Shown piece after piece: positions 1 to 11,174 of a stretch of 64,000 nt of DNA. The stretch is from Ovis canadensis (Eukaryota; Chordata; Mammalia; Artiodactyla; Bovidae): contig NC_091255.1 in assembly GCF_042477335.2 (NCBI RefSeq), positions 33,768,501 to 33,832,500 of the forward strand. Direction: 5' to 3'. Position 1 is the stretch's first letter; each line of letters starts with the position of its first letter. The position numbers were made by a program, and so were the translations under genes. The notes under the pieces were generated by a model, which did no database searches, was not told where the DNA came from, and was given only the letters and a program-made list of their open reading frames with translations.

Positions 1-239
1 TCCCGGTTTTGTTAAAGCGAGGTAAAATGAGATGTCAATTCCATAGATCTGAAGTGTACGATTCAGTGATTGTACACACTGTATACAACATGTAAGCAGT
101 ACCTTATTCCCATTTCCTAATGCCCTGAAGTTTCTCTTGCCCCTTCTAGGAATCCACACCTTCCTGAGGCAATCGTTGGTATGATTTCTATCACCTTGGG
201 GTGGTTTTGCCTGTTGAAATTCACATCAGTGGAATCATA
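1..239. other. Left-edge intergenic DNA, nothing recognised
   Basis: No exon, conserved protein match or familiar repeat is visible in this short AT-balanced stretch. Confidence 0.4.
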
Positions 240-850
240 CAGTACACACTCTGGTGTCTGAGTTATTTTGTGCAACACCCCTTTAGAAATTCATCCCTGT
301 TGTGTGTATGCATTCCTTCCTTCCTTTGTTGTGCCAAGTGGTTTCTCGTTGTATGACTATGCCACGATTTGTTTATTTTTCTCTGATGGACATTAGTGTT
401 GCTCCAATTGAAGACTATCTGAATAAAGCTGTTGTAAAATTCTCTGCACAAATCTTTTTGGGGACATGTGTGTTCACTTCTCTTGGCTGTGTGCCTAGGA
501 GCAAGCCTCAGTCTTTTTAAAAGCTGTGTAGTATTCCATTGTAAGCGTGTGTATGTGTTTAGTTGCTAAGTCGTGTCCGACTCTTTGCAACCCCATGGAC
601 TGTAGCCCATCAGGCTCCTCTGTCCATGGGATTTTCCAGGCAAGAATACTGGAGTGGATTGCCATTTCCTACTCTGAGGGATCTTTCCAACCCAGGGATC
701 AAACATTGGCAGGTGGATTATTTACCACAAAGCCACCTGTATATTGTATAATAAACAAGACTCCAGTTGCTGGGCATTTGGGTCATTTCCAATCTTTTGC
801 TAAGACTATAGTAAAAATGGCTGTAGTTAAACCTTTGTAAACCTATGTAA
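240..850 (-). repeat. Old L1 (L1M-type) fragment, antisense, split by a SINE
   Basis: The plus strand reads like the reverse complement of the L1 ORF2 3' region. It shows the familiar phrases about a cap of 'gttgtatgactatgccac', 'gatggacattagtgttg' and 'attccattgta', then resumes after the Bov-tA insertion at 548-741. Boundaries are approximate and all reading frames are broken. Confidence 0.55.
548..741 (-). mobile_element. Bov-tA SINE, minus orientation
   Basis: Reverse complement of the ruminant Bov-tA consensus. The BovA-derived tail ('cgtgtccgactctttgcaac' on plus) comes first and the degraded tRNA-Glu-like head last, near 700-740. Non-autonomous, mobilised by BovB. Confidence 0.85.
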
Positions 851-916
851 GTAGAATATTTTTTGAGAATGGCATGCTGGATGAAAAGGTATATGTCTTT
901 AAATCTGGAACAGAGG

Positions 917-1030
917 GGAATTCCTGGTGGTCTAGCGATTAGGACTCTGTGCTTTCATTGCCAAAGGCCAGGGTTTCATCCCTGGTTGGAGAAGTAAGAT
1001 CCCACAAGCCGCAGAAAAAAGAAAAAAAAA
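917..1030 (+). mobile_element. CHR-type tRNA-Glu SINE
   Basis: Matches the cetartiodactyl CHR SINE head ('ttcctggtggtctagcgatt'), contains a B-box-like 'ggtttcatccc', and ends in an A-rich tail. Confidence 0.75.
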
Positions 1031-1169
1031 ATCTGGGACACATATTGCCAACTTGCTTTCTAGAAAGGGTCTGTCAATTTATATTTTCAAGAACTGTGCA
1101 AGAAGCCATATTCTCACATATCCTAAGTAATCAAATTTCTCAATCATTGTTACTCTGATAGTTGCAAAA

Positions 1170-1640
1170 TGCTCTCATGATTTTCACTCCTATTTATTTA
1201 AATTGCAAGTAACACTTATTATTTTTTCACATATTTATTATCCATTTGTGTATCCTTTTTCTTTCTTTCTTTTTTTTTTTTGGTAAACTCCCTTTTTCTT
1301 ATTTTCTAAGAGATTTTTTTTTAAAGGCCTTTTCTTATTCATGTATAGGACCTCTTTATATATTAAGGAAGTTAGTCATTTGTCATAAAAGTATTTATGT
1401 GCTGTGCTTAGTTGCATCTGACTCTTTGTGACCCCATGGACTGAAGCCTGCCAGGCTCCTCTGTCCATGGGGATTCTCCAGGCAAGGATACTGGAGAGGG
1501 TAGCCTATCCCTTCTCCAGTGGATCTTCCCAACCCAGGAATCAAACCCAGGTCTCCTGCATTGCAAGTGGACTCTTTACAAGCTGAACTACCAGGGAAGC
1601 CCCCAAATATTTATAGCGTATGTTATAATCTGGTAAAAAA
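1170..1640 (-). repeat. L1M-type fragment, antisense, AT-rich
   Basis: T-rich antisense L1 language ('cctctttatatattaaggaa') flanks the Bov-tA at 1397-1604. Probably the same old L1 as 240-850. Ends are approximate. Confidence 0.45.
1397..1604 (-). mobile_element. Bov-tA SINE, minus orientation
   Basis: Near full length. The BovA part is at the left and a tRNA-like head ending 'accagggaagccccc' at the right. It is inserted into an antisense L1 fragment. Confidence 0.88.
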
Positions 1641-1737
1641 AAAAAAATTCTTCTTTTTAATCCTTCCCACTTCCTGCCCGCTCCAGCTATTCTCACATAT
1701 TTTTCCATAAGAATTTCTGAATCAGCTTTTCTAGCTC

Positions 1738-1780
1738 AAACAAAACAAAACAAAACAAAACAAAACAAAACAAAAACCTG
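1738..1780 (+). repeat. (CAAAA)n microsatellite
   Basis: About eight tandem CAAAA units with an imperfect edge. Likely length-variable. Confidence 0.9.
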
Positions 1781-2118
1781 GTTCATAGTTACCTCTCTGG
1801 CTATCTCTTCTCCAACTTTGTCTCACTCTCCAGGGTTTCTTGACCTTGTCATGACTGGGATTCCTACACAAATCTTTGTTGTAGGAAGCTGTCTGTGCAC
1901 TGCAGGGTGTTTAACAGCAACCTGGCATCTATTAACCGGATGCCGGCAGCAACCCACACCTCCCACCCCAAGTTGTGTCCATGAAAAATGCCTCCAGGCA
2001 TCCCCAATATCTGAGAACCACTGACACGCTCTGATCTAGCTACACAGGCCTCCTTGGTGCTCCTACAGCACGCCAAGTACGTGGCTGCCTCATCACCTCC
2101 TTCAAATGTCTGCTCAAG

Positions 2119-2305
2119 GGACTTCCCTGGTGGTCCAGTGGTTAAGAATCTGCCTTGCAATGCAGGGGACATGGGTTTGATCCCTGGTGAGGGAACTAAG
2201 ATGCCACATGCCAGGAAGCAACTAGGCTTGAGAGCCACAACTGGAGTCTGTGTACCACAACAAACAATGCAACTAAGATCCGACAGCAGTGCCCCCCAAC
2301 CCAAA
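2119..2305 (+). mobile_element. CHR-type SINE
   Basis: Begins 'gggacttccctggtggtcca', has tRNA-like internal promoter phrases near 2173-2186, and continues into the CHR tail 'agagccacaactggagtc'. Confidence 0.85.
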
Positions 2306-2379
2306 TCTCTGCTCAAGTGTTACTACTACTCAGCCTATTCTAAATGACAACTCCCCATCCACCCCACGCTCTCTATACT

Positions 2380-2590
2380 GTCCTTGATTTTTCTCTCTTG
2401 CATTTCTCATTTAATATACTATATAATTTACTTCTCCAGCTCTTTGTCTCTCTCTCTCCCATCTTTAAAAATTTAAGCCGCACAAAGGCAAAAATTTTCG
2501 TTTTGTTCATTCCTATGTTCCCCTGTGCCTAGAACACACCGAGTATGTAGTAATGACTCCATACATATTAGATGAATAAATGAATCACAG
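2380..2590. repeat. Probable L2-type ancient repeat
   Basis: Ends with the L2 3'-end-like phrase about 'atgaataaatgaatc', preceded by 'cctgtgcctagaacacac'. Highly diverged, so the family is tentative. Confidence 0.4.
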
Positions 2591-2723
2591 CAGGTTTATA
2601 TATTAGGTTAGATGAGAAATGCCATCTTCACCATGTTGATCCATCTTATACAACAAAACGGTATTTTCCCACACATTACAACTTTTTGTCCCCCTGTAAA
2701 GTTTTAAAATTTGTTACAAACAA

Positions 2724-2860
2724 GGGACTTCCCTGGCGGTCCAGTGGTTAAGACTCTGAGCTCCCACTGCAGGGTATACAGGGTTTGATCCCTGATCGGG
2801 GAATTAAGATCCCACATGCCTCAAGGTGTGACCAGAAATAAATAAGAGATACTTAAAAAT
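2724..2860 (+). mobile_element. CHR-type SINE
   Basis: Opens with 'gggacttccctggcggtcca', B-box-like 'gggtttgatccctgatc', short tail with A-rich end. Confidence 0.85.
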
Positions 2861-3867
2861 AAGAAATACTAAATGCTTTTTGCACTAAACATTTGCCCAG
2901 GCTGTTTTTCCCTATTTGTGTACTTAGGGAACTAAACTCCTTGGCTCACAGGGAGGGAGGACAGGCTGTCAGCTGGGAACTAGGCCTGGTGATTTCCTTT
3001 GTCGGTGACCCTTGGGCCTGTGGTCATGTCTAGAGGCCCCTTGCTGTCCATTTTCCCCATCACCCAGACCAGGGAGCTTCTTCACAGGCACCTGGGGGGG
3101 CCTCCACCTTGGATAGTGGCACTTCCTAGGTGTCAATCTCTGTCCTCCTTCCTGAAAGGGGGACAGCTAAGGGACACTGAAGAGATAGTGGCTCAGGACA
3201 ATCCTACTTCTGCAGCCTCTCCGGAGACCCAAGGGCTCGTCTCTGAGCTCTCGTGTGGGGCAGGTGACGGAGGGTGACCTTACCTTTCCTGGTCAGCCTG
3301 ACAGGAGGGGCCTGTGCTAATGGACAGATTGTGCAACAGAGCAAGGGTGTTGGGTGTTGACCTGTCCTTGGCAGGCTCTGTCTGAGAGGAAAGAGGGGCC
3401 TTAAGGAAAGAGGGGCCTTAAGGGGCTTCTCTCCCCTTTCTCTGTGTCCTGAGACCCTTCCAGATGGGCCCCTGCTCTCCACCTCGCACTGCACTCCTGG
3501 CCAGGCCTGAAGTGTGGGAGTAGCGGGGAGACCCAAGGCACAGCGGAGGTCTGGACCTCCCCTCTGGGTGTGGTCTCTTGCCTGTGGAACAATGGTCCTC
3601 CCTCAGTCTGAGAGCTCTGGGCTGGGCACACGGGGGAGCGGGCACTTGGTGAAGGGGGTGCTCTTATATCATCAGCCATGCTCTTGGAGTCTCCTTTCTG
3701 ACAGGGGCTATGAGGATGCCTGTCAGGACCACAGGAGCCTCAGGTCCAGCCCAAGGTCAAGGTGGCCTCCAGATGGATCTGAAGCTGTGACTGGGTACCA
3801 CCCCAGCTGGAGGAAGACCTTTAGAAGTAGTAAGCTCCAACACATTATGGTCCCTTCTCCTCTAGTG
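2861..3867. other. Intergenic unique DNA, no gene seen
   Basis: GC-richer sequence with several open frames of about 90-180 codons on both strands. None resembles a known protein, and the longest (ending 4056) runs into a SINE. A short direct duplication 'aagaggggccttaagg' occurs near 3391-3425. Confidence 0.5.
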
Positions 3868-4059
3868 TGGGGCTTCCCTGGTGGATCAGCAATAAAGACT
3901 AGGCCTGCAATGCAGGAGACGAGGGTTCGATTCCTGGGTTGGGAAGATCCCCTGGAGGGGGGCATGGCAACCCACTCCAGTATTCTCGCCTGGAGAATCC
4001 GATGGACTGAGGAGCCTGGTGGGCTATGGTCCATCAGGTCACAGAGTTGGATATGACTG
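3868..4059 (+). mobile_element. Bov-tA SINE
   Basis: Sense Bov-tA with head 'ggcttccctggtggatcagc', body 'ggcaacccactccagtattc' and end 'ggatatgactga'. It is followed directly by a dinucleotide repeat that probably grew from its tail. Confidence 0.9.
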
Positions 4060-4060
<1 letters not shown>

Positions 4061-4093
<33 letters not shown>

Positions 4094-4110
4094 CTCTCTC
4101 TCTCTCTCTC
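4061..4110 (+). repeat. (AC)n(TC)n compound microsatellite
   Basis: Fifteen AC units followed by ten TC units directly after a Bov-tA tail. Classic polymorphic marker structure. Confidence 0.95.
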
Positions 4111-4894
4111 CTCTTGTGTAAGTCAACATGAAATAAGATGATGTTTGGGGAGGCAAGGCCAGAGGCCCTGACAGTACAAAGTGCTGTGTGCTGTCCTGCC
4201 TGCCCTGCCGCCAGCCAGGCCTGGGACCTCCCAAGGTGAGGGTGCAGCAGCAAAGCTGCTCGGAGTCCGGAGCCGAGCTGGTGGACAGGCCTGGGCTGTC
4301 TCAGAGGCTTGGCGGGCGGCCCTGGAGCTAGCAGGGGGCGGGGAGGCAGGGAGAAGGGGAGAGGCCGGCTCCTGGCCGCTGCGGGGCTGCGGCAGTGTCC
4401 TGTGGCTCACCACTTCACATTTATAGCTCCAGTGCTTCTCAGCTTACTGTCCCTGCGGTGGGAGGCCCGGCTCTCTGGAAACCGCAGCTGTGGGTTGTTG
4501 GGTGCCTGCCTGGGTGCTGAGCTGTGAGGGAGGCTCAGAAGTTTCCCAGGACGGTGAGCCTCAGCCCTAGCCCCCTGTCTCAGGCTTGCCCTGGTCTCTC
4601 TTAGAATATGGCTGGAAGCAGGAGGGACCTGCCATGATACCGAGGGCCCCCTCACCCAGTTGGGTGGGTACCCCTCACCCAGTTGGCCCTCTGTGAGGAG
4701 CAGAAACCTTGCTGGAGAGTGGGGTGCTCCCTAAGGGCCCAATGGGACTCTGGGATGAGGAAGCTGATGGAGGAGGAGAGGGTGAGACTAGAGGAAGAGG
4801 CTCACAGAACCAGGGCGGGGGTGCCCTGGGCTTGATTTTCTCTCTCTTTTCTAAAGACAACTTTTAAAAAAGATTATGTGTTATTTTTCACTCT
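4111..4894. other. GC-rich intergenic DNA, no gene seen
   Basis: The core at about 4190-4420 is GC-rich with several CpGs and G-runs, which could suit a regulatory element. No TATA box, splice-bounded exon or protein match is visible. Confidence 0.4.
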
Positions 4895-5009
4895 TTTTTT
4901 TAGGCCGCACCATGCGGCATGATGGATCTTAGTTCCTTGCCCAGGAGTTGAATCCATGCCCCTGCATTGGGAGCGCAGTCTTAACCACTGGACCCCCAGG
5001 GAAGTGCCT
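4895..5009 (-). mobile_element. CHR-type SINE, minus orientation
   Basis: Reads in reverse: T-rich tail, 'ggccgcaccatgcggcatga', then the tRNA-like head reversed as 'ccactggacccccagggaag'. Confidence 0.8.
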
Positions 5010-6085
5010 GGAGCTTGATTCCTGATGAGCGCACAGAAAGCATGGAGTGGCTGCTCTCCAGTTGGAATTTCTCACCCTGCCAGGTTTCACACATGGCTCC
5101 GGTGCTAGAATGGCCAGCCCTGTGCTTTCCGTGCCTCGTGGCGTGGCCCTCAGTAGACTGGTGCAGCAGGTGTGGCTCCGTTTGGCTAGGGAGGGGTCTG
5201 AGGCTGGGAGAGGGTGGGAGGTAGGTGAGCTGGCTAGATGCTGGCAGCCCAGGAGGAGATAGAGGACCCCAGGCCTGACCCCAAAGCCCCATTCCTATTA
5301 CCGTGCCATGAAGACCTTGAGTTTGGTCTGAACTAGGGAGTAGGGTCCTGTGGCTCAACAGAGACTTGGGAGGAGCAGGGCCTGGCTTCTGGAGCCCTGC
5401 TCTGGCTCAGTTAAGGGGCCGACTCCCTGCCCTGCCCCTCTGCCACCCCATGGGCCGTGGGCCCTGACGAGGGCAGGTCAGGGAGGGAGAGAGGGAGTCT
5501 GGGGCCAGGCAAGGGACAGGCCTCTGGGGCGTCTGGAATCTCTCACCCTGCAATCGAGGGAAACCCCAGAGAGCAAACAGAGGAGGGGATGGGGCAGGTA
5601 GGGCCATGATTACAGGGTGTGTGGGGTGTAGAGGCGCCCTGTGGGAAGGCAGGGCACACCTTGGAGAGGTGAGGCGGGAGGGCAGTTACTAAAATCCCAG
5701 CTGATTTTCGTATAAATAGAATACCTATGGGGCATGTTTCTTTTTTAAAGTCAGGTTTTATTTCTGTGTTCCCTTTCTCAGTGAATATCCTTGGCGCGCC
5801 AGCTCTCGGTGGTTTCAGCCTGGTAACTTGGGCAGCTGGCTGGTTCGGGTCCCGGTGCCCTTGATCTTGGTCTCTGAAGCAAAGAGCAATTCAGTCCTAC
5901 GTTCACTGACCCCTGTGAGATGCCTGCTCTGCGCTGAGAGATGGGGTCACAGGGAATACTGGGGTTCTGTCTCGGCCCCCAAAGGTATACCCAGGTAAAC
6001 AATCCTCCTCCTGGTTGTACTGGAGCAGACATGTTCAGTCAGAATCAGGGAAGGATTCCCAGCATCTATCCCCAGGCATAGTTGT
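5010..6085. other. Intergenic unique DNA, no gene seen
   Basis: Mixed GC content with short open frames (up to about 125 codons, minus strand) that match nothing recognised. No repeat family stands out. Confidence 0.45.
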
Positions 6086-7030
6086 TTTTTTTAAATTATT
6101 TGACTACTTTTCTTGGAGGATAGTTGCTTTACAATGTTGTGTTGCTTTCTATTGTATAGCAAAGTGGATTAACTATACCTATAAACATATCCTCTCTTTT
6201 CTCCCATTTCCTCTTCTCCCATTTAGGTCACCACAGAGTATTGAGTAGATTTCCCTAGGCTGTAGAGTAGGTGTTCATTAGTTATCTATTGCATACATAG
6301 TGGTGTGAATACGTCAATCCCAATCTCCCAATTCATGCTATCCACCACCCCCTTCCCTCCTTGGTAGCTGTCCATTTGTTCTTCATCTGTGTCTCTATTT
6401 CTGCTTTTCAAGTATGTTCCTCTATACCACTTTTTCTAGATTCCACACCTATGCGTTAATAGATGGCATTTGTTTTTCACCTTTGACTTCATTGTGTATG
6501 ACAGTCTCTAGGTCCACCCACGTCTCCACAAATGGCACAATTCCGTTCCTCTTTCTGGCTGAGTAATATTCCATCGTATATATGCACCACATCGTCTTTA
6601 TCCATTCCTCTGTTGATGGACATGCAGGTTGCTTCCATGTACTGGCTATTGTAAATGGTGTTGCAATGAACATTGGGGAGCGTGTATCTTTTTGAATTAC
6701 AGTTTTCTTGGGGTATATGCCCAGGAGTGGAATAATATGGCAGTTCTATTCTTAGTCTTTTAGGGAGCCTCCATGCTGCAATGGCACCCCACTCCAGCAC
6801 TCTTGCCTGAAAAATCCCATGGGCGGGGGAGCCTGGTGGGCTGCAATCCATGGGGTCGCGAGGAGTGGGACACGACTGAGCGACTTAACTTTCACGTTTC
6901 ACTTTCATGCATTGGAGAAGGAAATGGCAACCCACTCCAGTGTTCTTGTCTGGAGGGTCCCAGGGACAGGGGAGCCTGGTGGGCTGCCATCTATGGGGTC
7001 GCACAGAGTCGGACACGACTGAAGCAACTT

Positions 7031-7071
<41 letters not shown>

Positions 7072-7527
7072 GCTCTCCTCCATGGTGACTGCACCAATTG
7101 ACATCCCTGCCAACAGAGTAGGAGGATTCCCTTTTCTGCACACTCTCTCCAGCATTTATTATTTGTAGATTTTTTTGACGGTGGTCATTCTGACTGGTGT
7201 GAGGTGATAACTAACTACAGTTTTGATCTGCACTTCTCTTAGTAATTAGGGATATTGAGCATCTCTTCGTGTGTTTGTTGACCATCTGTACGTCTTCTTA
7301 GGAGAAATGTCTATTTAGGCCTTCTGCCATTTTTTGAAGACCATCTTTTGATTGGGTTCTTTGTTTACTTGGTACTGAGCTGCATGAGCTGTTTGAATAT
7401 TTTGGAGATGAATCCTTTTTTAGCTGCTTCTTTTGCAAATATCTTCTCCCATTCTGACGATTGTCTTTTCTTTTCATTTATGGTTTCCTTTGCTATGCAA
7501 AAGCTTTTAAGTTAATTTAGGTCCCAT
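6086..7527 (-). mobile_element. L1 fragment (3' UTR and ORF2 C-terminus), minus orientation, broken
   Basis: The plus strand starts in the reversed L1 3' UTR ('ttgctttacaatgttgtgtt'). It then enters the reversed ORF2 C-terminal region, where the minus-strand translation around 6449-6673 contains the L1 signature 'MWCIYTMEYYSARKRNG'. The element is cut by a Bov-A2 SINE (6776-7069) and abuts a BovB insertion at 7528. ORF2 is only partial, with no intact reverse transcriptase, so it is a dead copy. Confidence 0.85.
6776..7069 (+). mobile_element. Bov-A2 SINE with (AGC)n tail
   Basis: Two BovA monomers in tandem. The first starts 'caatggcaccccactccagc' and the second 'gaaatggcaacccactccag'. They are joined by the linker 'cactttcatgcattggagaa' and end in about thirteen AGC/CAG units. 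Inserted inside the L1 at 6086-7527. Confidence 0.92.
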
Positions 7528-8238
7528 CTAGCCATAGTTCACTCTTGTCATCTCCTGTTTGACCACTTCCAATTTGCCTTGATTCATGGACCTAACATTC
7601 CAGGTTCCTGTGCAATAGTGCTCTTTACAGCATTGAACCCTGCTTCCATCACCAGTCCCATTCAAAACTGGGTGTTGTTTTTGCTTTGGCTCCATCCCTT
7701 CATTCTTTCTGGAGTTATTTCTCCACTGATCTCCAGTAGCATATTGGGCACCTACCAACCTGGGGAGTTCATATTTCAGTCCGTCTAGTCAAGGCTATGG
7801 TTTTTCCACTGGTCATGTATGGATGTGAGAGTTGGACAATAAAGAAAGCTGAGCTCTGAAGAACTGATGCTTTTGAACTGTGGTGTTGGAGAAGACTTTT
7901 GAGAGTCCCTTGGACTGCGAGGAGATACAACCAGTCCATCCTAAAGGAGATCAGTCCTGGGTGTTCATTGAGAGGACTGATGTTGAAGCTGAAACTCCAA
8001 TACTTTGGCCACCTGATGAGAAGAGCTGACTCACTTGAAAAGACTCTGATCCTGGGAAAGATTGAGGGCTGGAGGAGAAGGGCATGACAGAGGATGAGAT
8101 GGTTGACTTGATGGACATGGGTTTGGGTGGACTCCAGGAGTTGGTGATGGACAGGGAGGCCTGGCGTGCTGCGGTTCATGAGGCTGCAGAGGCGGACACG
8201 ATTGAGCAACTGAACTGAACTGAACTGAACTAGCCATA
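7528..8238 (+). mobile_element. BovB LINE, 3' end in plus with inverted 5' piece; 8-9 bp TSD
   Basis: Positions 7537-7770 are BovB in minus orientation; the minus translation shows the start of the endonuclease domain, 'GTWNVRSMNQGKLEVVKQEM'. Positions about 7785-8230 are the BovB 3' end in plus orientation ('RVPWTARRYNQSILKEIS') and finish in the typical tandem 'ctgaa' tail. The direct repeat 'ctagccata' flanks the whole (7528-7536 and 8230-8238). This supports a single insertion with internal inversion and deletion of the middle of the element. Confidence 0.8.
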
Positions 8239-10607
8239 CTTTTTTTGAAGGATGAATAGCTTTTCAGACTCTCCTTTTTTCTTACAACAAAGAGTAGGCA
8301 GCCACTATGTCCCAGGTGTCAAAATAGTAACTGAGAGATAGGACACAGGCCCTTCCCTTTGAGAAGTCTGGTAGGAGGGTCATGTGAATAGTGACAATAA
8401 TGTCCTAGATGTAAAAACAGAAGTGCAGAAGTGTGTGCAAGATGCATCAAAGGCCAGAGGAAGGAACTGTCCGTTCTATAGCGGGACGTGAGAACAAGGG
8501 TCGGAGCAGGGAGCTGGCTGAGGCAAGGAGCCGTGTGTAGCAGGAGAGCTGTGCTCAGGTACTGCAACTGGACTTTTTTGGGCCCAAGTACTAAGCGAGT
8601 TGCTGGGGGGTGTGAGACCACCACCCAGCTGGGTGCAAGCCTGGTGGTTTCAGGCCAGCTGCCTGTGGACGAGCCATGAGATCTGGGGAGAAGTTTGACC
8701 ACTGGACTCTGGTTCCCACTCCTTCACACATGAACGAGTGGCCTGAAGCCCCACGCTTGACCGCTCAGCTCCACGTCCTCAAGCCTAAACTGGAGATTGC
8801 GATAACACTAGTCACATCTTCTTGGCAGGGGTGACGTGAGTAAATGGGATGATACAAGTGAAGGGCCTCCGACAGAGCCCAGACGTGCAGTTTATGTAAA
8901 GTGCGAGCTAGCTGATCTCCCTGCCAGTGTCCCCTGAAGGCAGGCCTGTGTGTGGGGGCGGGGGGCACAGGGAGGAAGGGCAGTGGGGTTCCAGGTCTGT
9001 GGGCAGGGACAAGCCCACTCTTGCTCTATCAGGGGCTGAGAGGTGGTGTTCTTTGGTGGATCCCAAACCGGGTTAGTCATAGGGGCTGCCTGTGTGAGCC
9101 TGGCTGGCTTGTGCCCTTTGTGCTTTTTCTCACCTCGTTTCTAAACCAGGCTCCTTTTGGCAATGCCAGCCTATCTGTGACAACTGTGCCCAACGGCCAG
9201 GGCTTGGCCTATCTGACCCTGGGACCCTGGTCAAGGTCTGGGGCAGGAATCTTTCAGAGTGCAGAAGCTCCAAGATGGGTCTGACGTGGGAGGCAGGCCT
9301 GCTCCAAGGATGGCACCTCCATAGCTCTCCAGGCCCTGGCTCCAGCCCAAGGCTCAGGCTGGGCAGAGCATCACAGCATCAGGGGTCTTCTCAAGGGCCC
9401 AGTGCTGACCTGGCCTTCGTGCAGGCTGCTCTGGGAGGGGCTCCATTGAGACGGGTCTCGTGAAAGGCCAGTTACCTGCCAGTGCTTGGCGTCCAAAATA
9501 GAATCTGAAGAAGCACCAAAGCCTTTAATTCAATGTGTCTCAACAGTGGGTCGGTGTGGGGATAACTATGATCTGACCGGTCTTGGGCTATAATTACGGA
9601 GTCAGAATAAAAAATTACAGGCATTGTGTGGGCTTGTTTTAAATATAACGTAATCCACACCGTCCTCTCTCTTATTTGCTAGATTTGAGGTGCAGTCTTG
9701 GGCAGTTGGCACAGGTTCTGCCTGACGTGTAGCAGATAAAAATGGCCCTTACCCAGTGAAAAGGGCATGGCAGGAGGCCTCCCCAGACCCCTAATGTTCC
9801 TGACTGCCCACGGCCCGTAACCCACAAGCACACGTGCACAGAGGTCCGCACAGGCCTCTGTCGTCCACGTGATCTGTGCCTGGCATCTCCCCCACCAGCC
9901 TCCCTGCCTCCAGCCTCCCCCAGCCAGTCCACCAGAAATATCTTTGTAAAACACAGTCTTGAGGCTTAAGACCCATTAATGGCGCCCCTCTGTCCATAGG
10001 GTAAATCCATCCAAACTCCTAGTTCTTTCAGGTCTTGGCCCCAAACCACCTTTCCGCATCATGTCTGGTAACAACAAGCAGCCATAGAACTGAGGTGAAG
10101 GGGCCGGGGTTCCTGACTATGTGGGATTAAACTCACAGGCTCCATGTCTCATGAGCTGAGTGAGAGTCTGAACAGGTTATCCCATCCACGTGCTTTAGCT
10201 CCCTGATACTGTAGGTTGTTGAGAGGATGGCATGAGATAACACATTCCTGGGATGACCGCAGGCATGTCCCTTTTCCTCACCGAGTCTCAAATTACCTAT
10301 TAAAAGAAGGCGATAGACTCATTGCTTTTCGGATCAGTAAATGTTTTTAAAGTGATATTTCTTCACGTAGTTGTATGTGGTGAGACAAATACATGTTGTT
10401 AGCTCAACCTTTCTGGCAAGCAAAGTCGAAAGACTAAAAATATGTTTATACCCTATCAGTGTGAATAATCTAAGGGAAAATTCAAATTGTGGACAAGGAT
10501 TTATATTTAAAAGATTTTTACCTCAGTGTTTTCCCGCCACCCCGGTGTGTTTTTACATCCTTGAAAAACAAAAAAAACATAATGACAAACATTGGGATAA
10601 CAGTAAG
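8239..10607. other. Intergenic DNA with ancient repeat traces, no gene seen
   Basis: Mostly unique. About 10080-10290 resembles a plus-oriented MIR. About 9950-10060 resembles another old interspersed repeat, and a similar phrase recurs at 21200-21330. Open frames up to 127 codons are not protein-like. Confidence 0.4.
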
Positions 10608-10684
10608 TATTGGGTTAGCCAAAAGTTCATCTAGGGTTTTCCATAGTAAACCCTGAACAAATTAACTTTTTGGCTAACTTAGTA
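10608..10684. mobile_element. Mariner MITE (BTMAR-like) hairpin
   Basis: The left arm 'tattgggttagccaaaagtt' and right arm 'aactttttggctaac' form an imperfect inverted repeat with TA-type ends. This is the hallmark of the ruminant mini-mariner that founded the bovine miR-2284/2285 family. Whether this copy is transcribed or processed is unknown. Confidence 0.7.
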
Positions 10685-10960
10685 TCTATTTATTTGTGTG
10701 TCTCACTCAAAACTTGTATGTAGGAATTAAAAGTGTTTATGAAGAATATTTCACTATGCTGAAAATGCTTATCATGTATAATTTAAAGTGAATAAAGTAC
10801 ATATTAAATTGTATAATGTATACTGTATGATCTTGGTGATAATGAAAATATTATTTTTATTTATAATTAAAATTATCTTTGGCGAACCTATGGTATTGCA
10901 TTCCCTTCTCTGTTGTTTTCTGTATTTCCCAAATATTTAAGAATGGGCATGCATTTTTAT

Positions 10961-11174
10961 GGGCTTCCTTGGTGGCTCAGTTGGTAAAGAATCTGCCTGC
11001 AATTACGGAGACACGGGTTCGATCCCTGGGTTAGGATGATTCCCTGGAGAAGGGAATGGCTATCTACTCCAGTATTCTTGCCTGGAGAATTCCATGGACA
11101 GAGAATCCTGGTGGCTACAGTCCATGGGGTCACAAAGAGTCAGACGCAAGTGAGCAACTAACACTTTCACTTTT
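10961..11174 (+). mobile_element. Bov-tA SINE
   Basis: Full-length sense copy with tRNA-like head ('ggcttccttggtggctcagt', 'gggttcgatccc') and a BovA body ending 'gcaactaacactttcac'. Confidence 0.92.

Noticed and set aside
3514-4056. 180-codon plus-strand frame in the intergenic region
   Set aside because: Its second half is Bov-tA sequence and the first half has no family resemblance.
4190-4420. GC-rich block as a promoter
   Set aside because: Too few CpGs and no adjacent exon, so it is left as unexplained GC-rich DNA.
10961-11030. tRNA-like internal promoters in many Bov-tA and CHR heads
   Set aside because: These are SINE-borne tRNA-Glu relics without an intact cloverleaf, so no tRNA genes are called.
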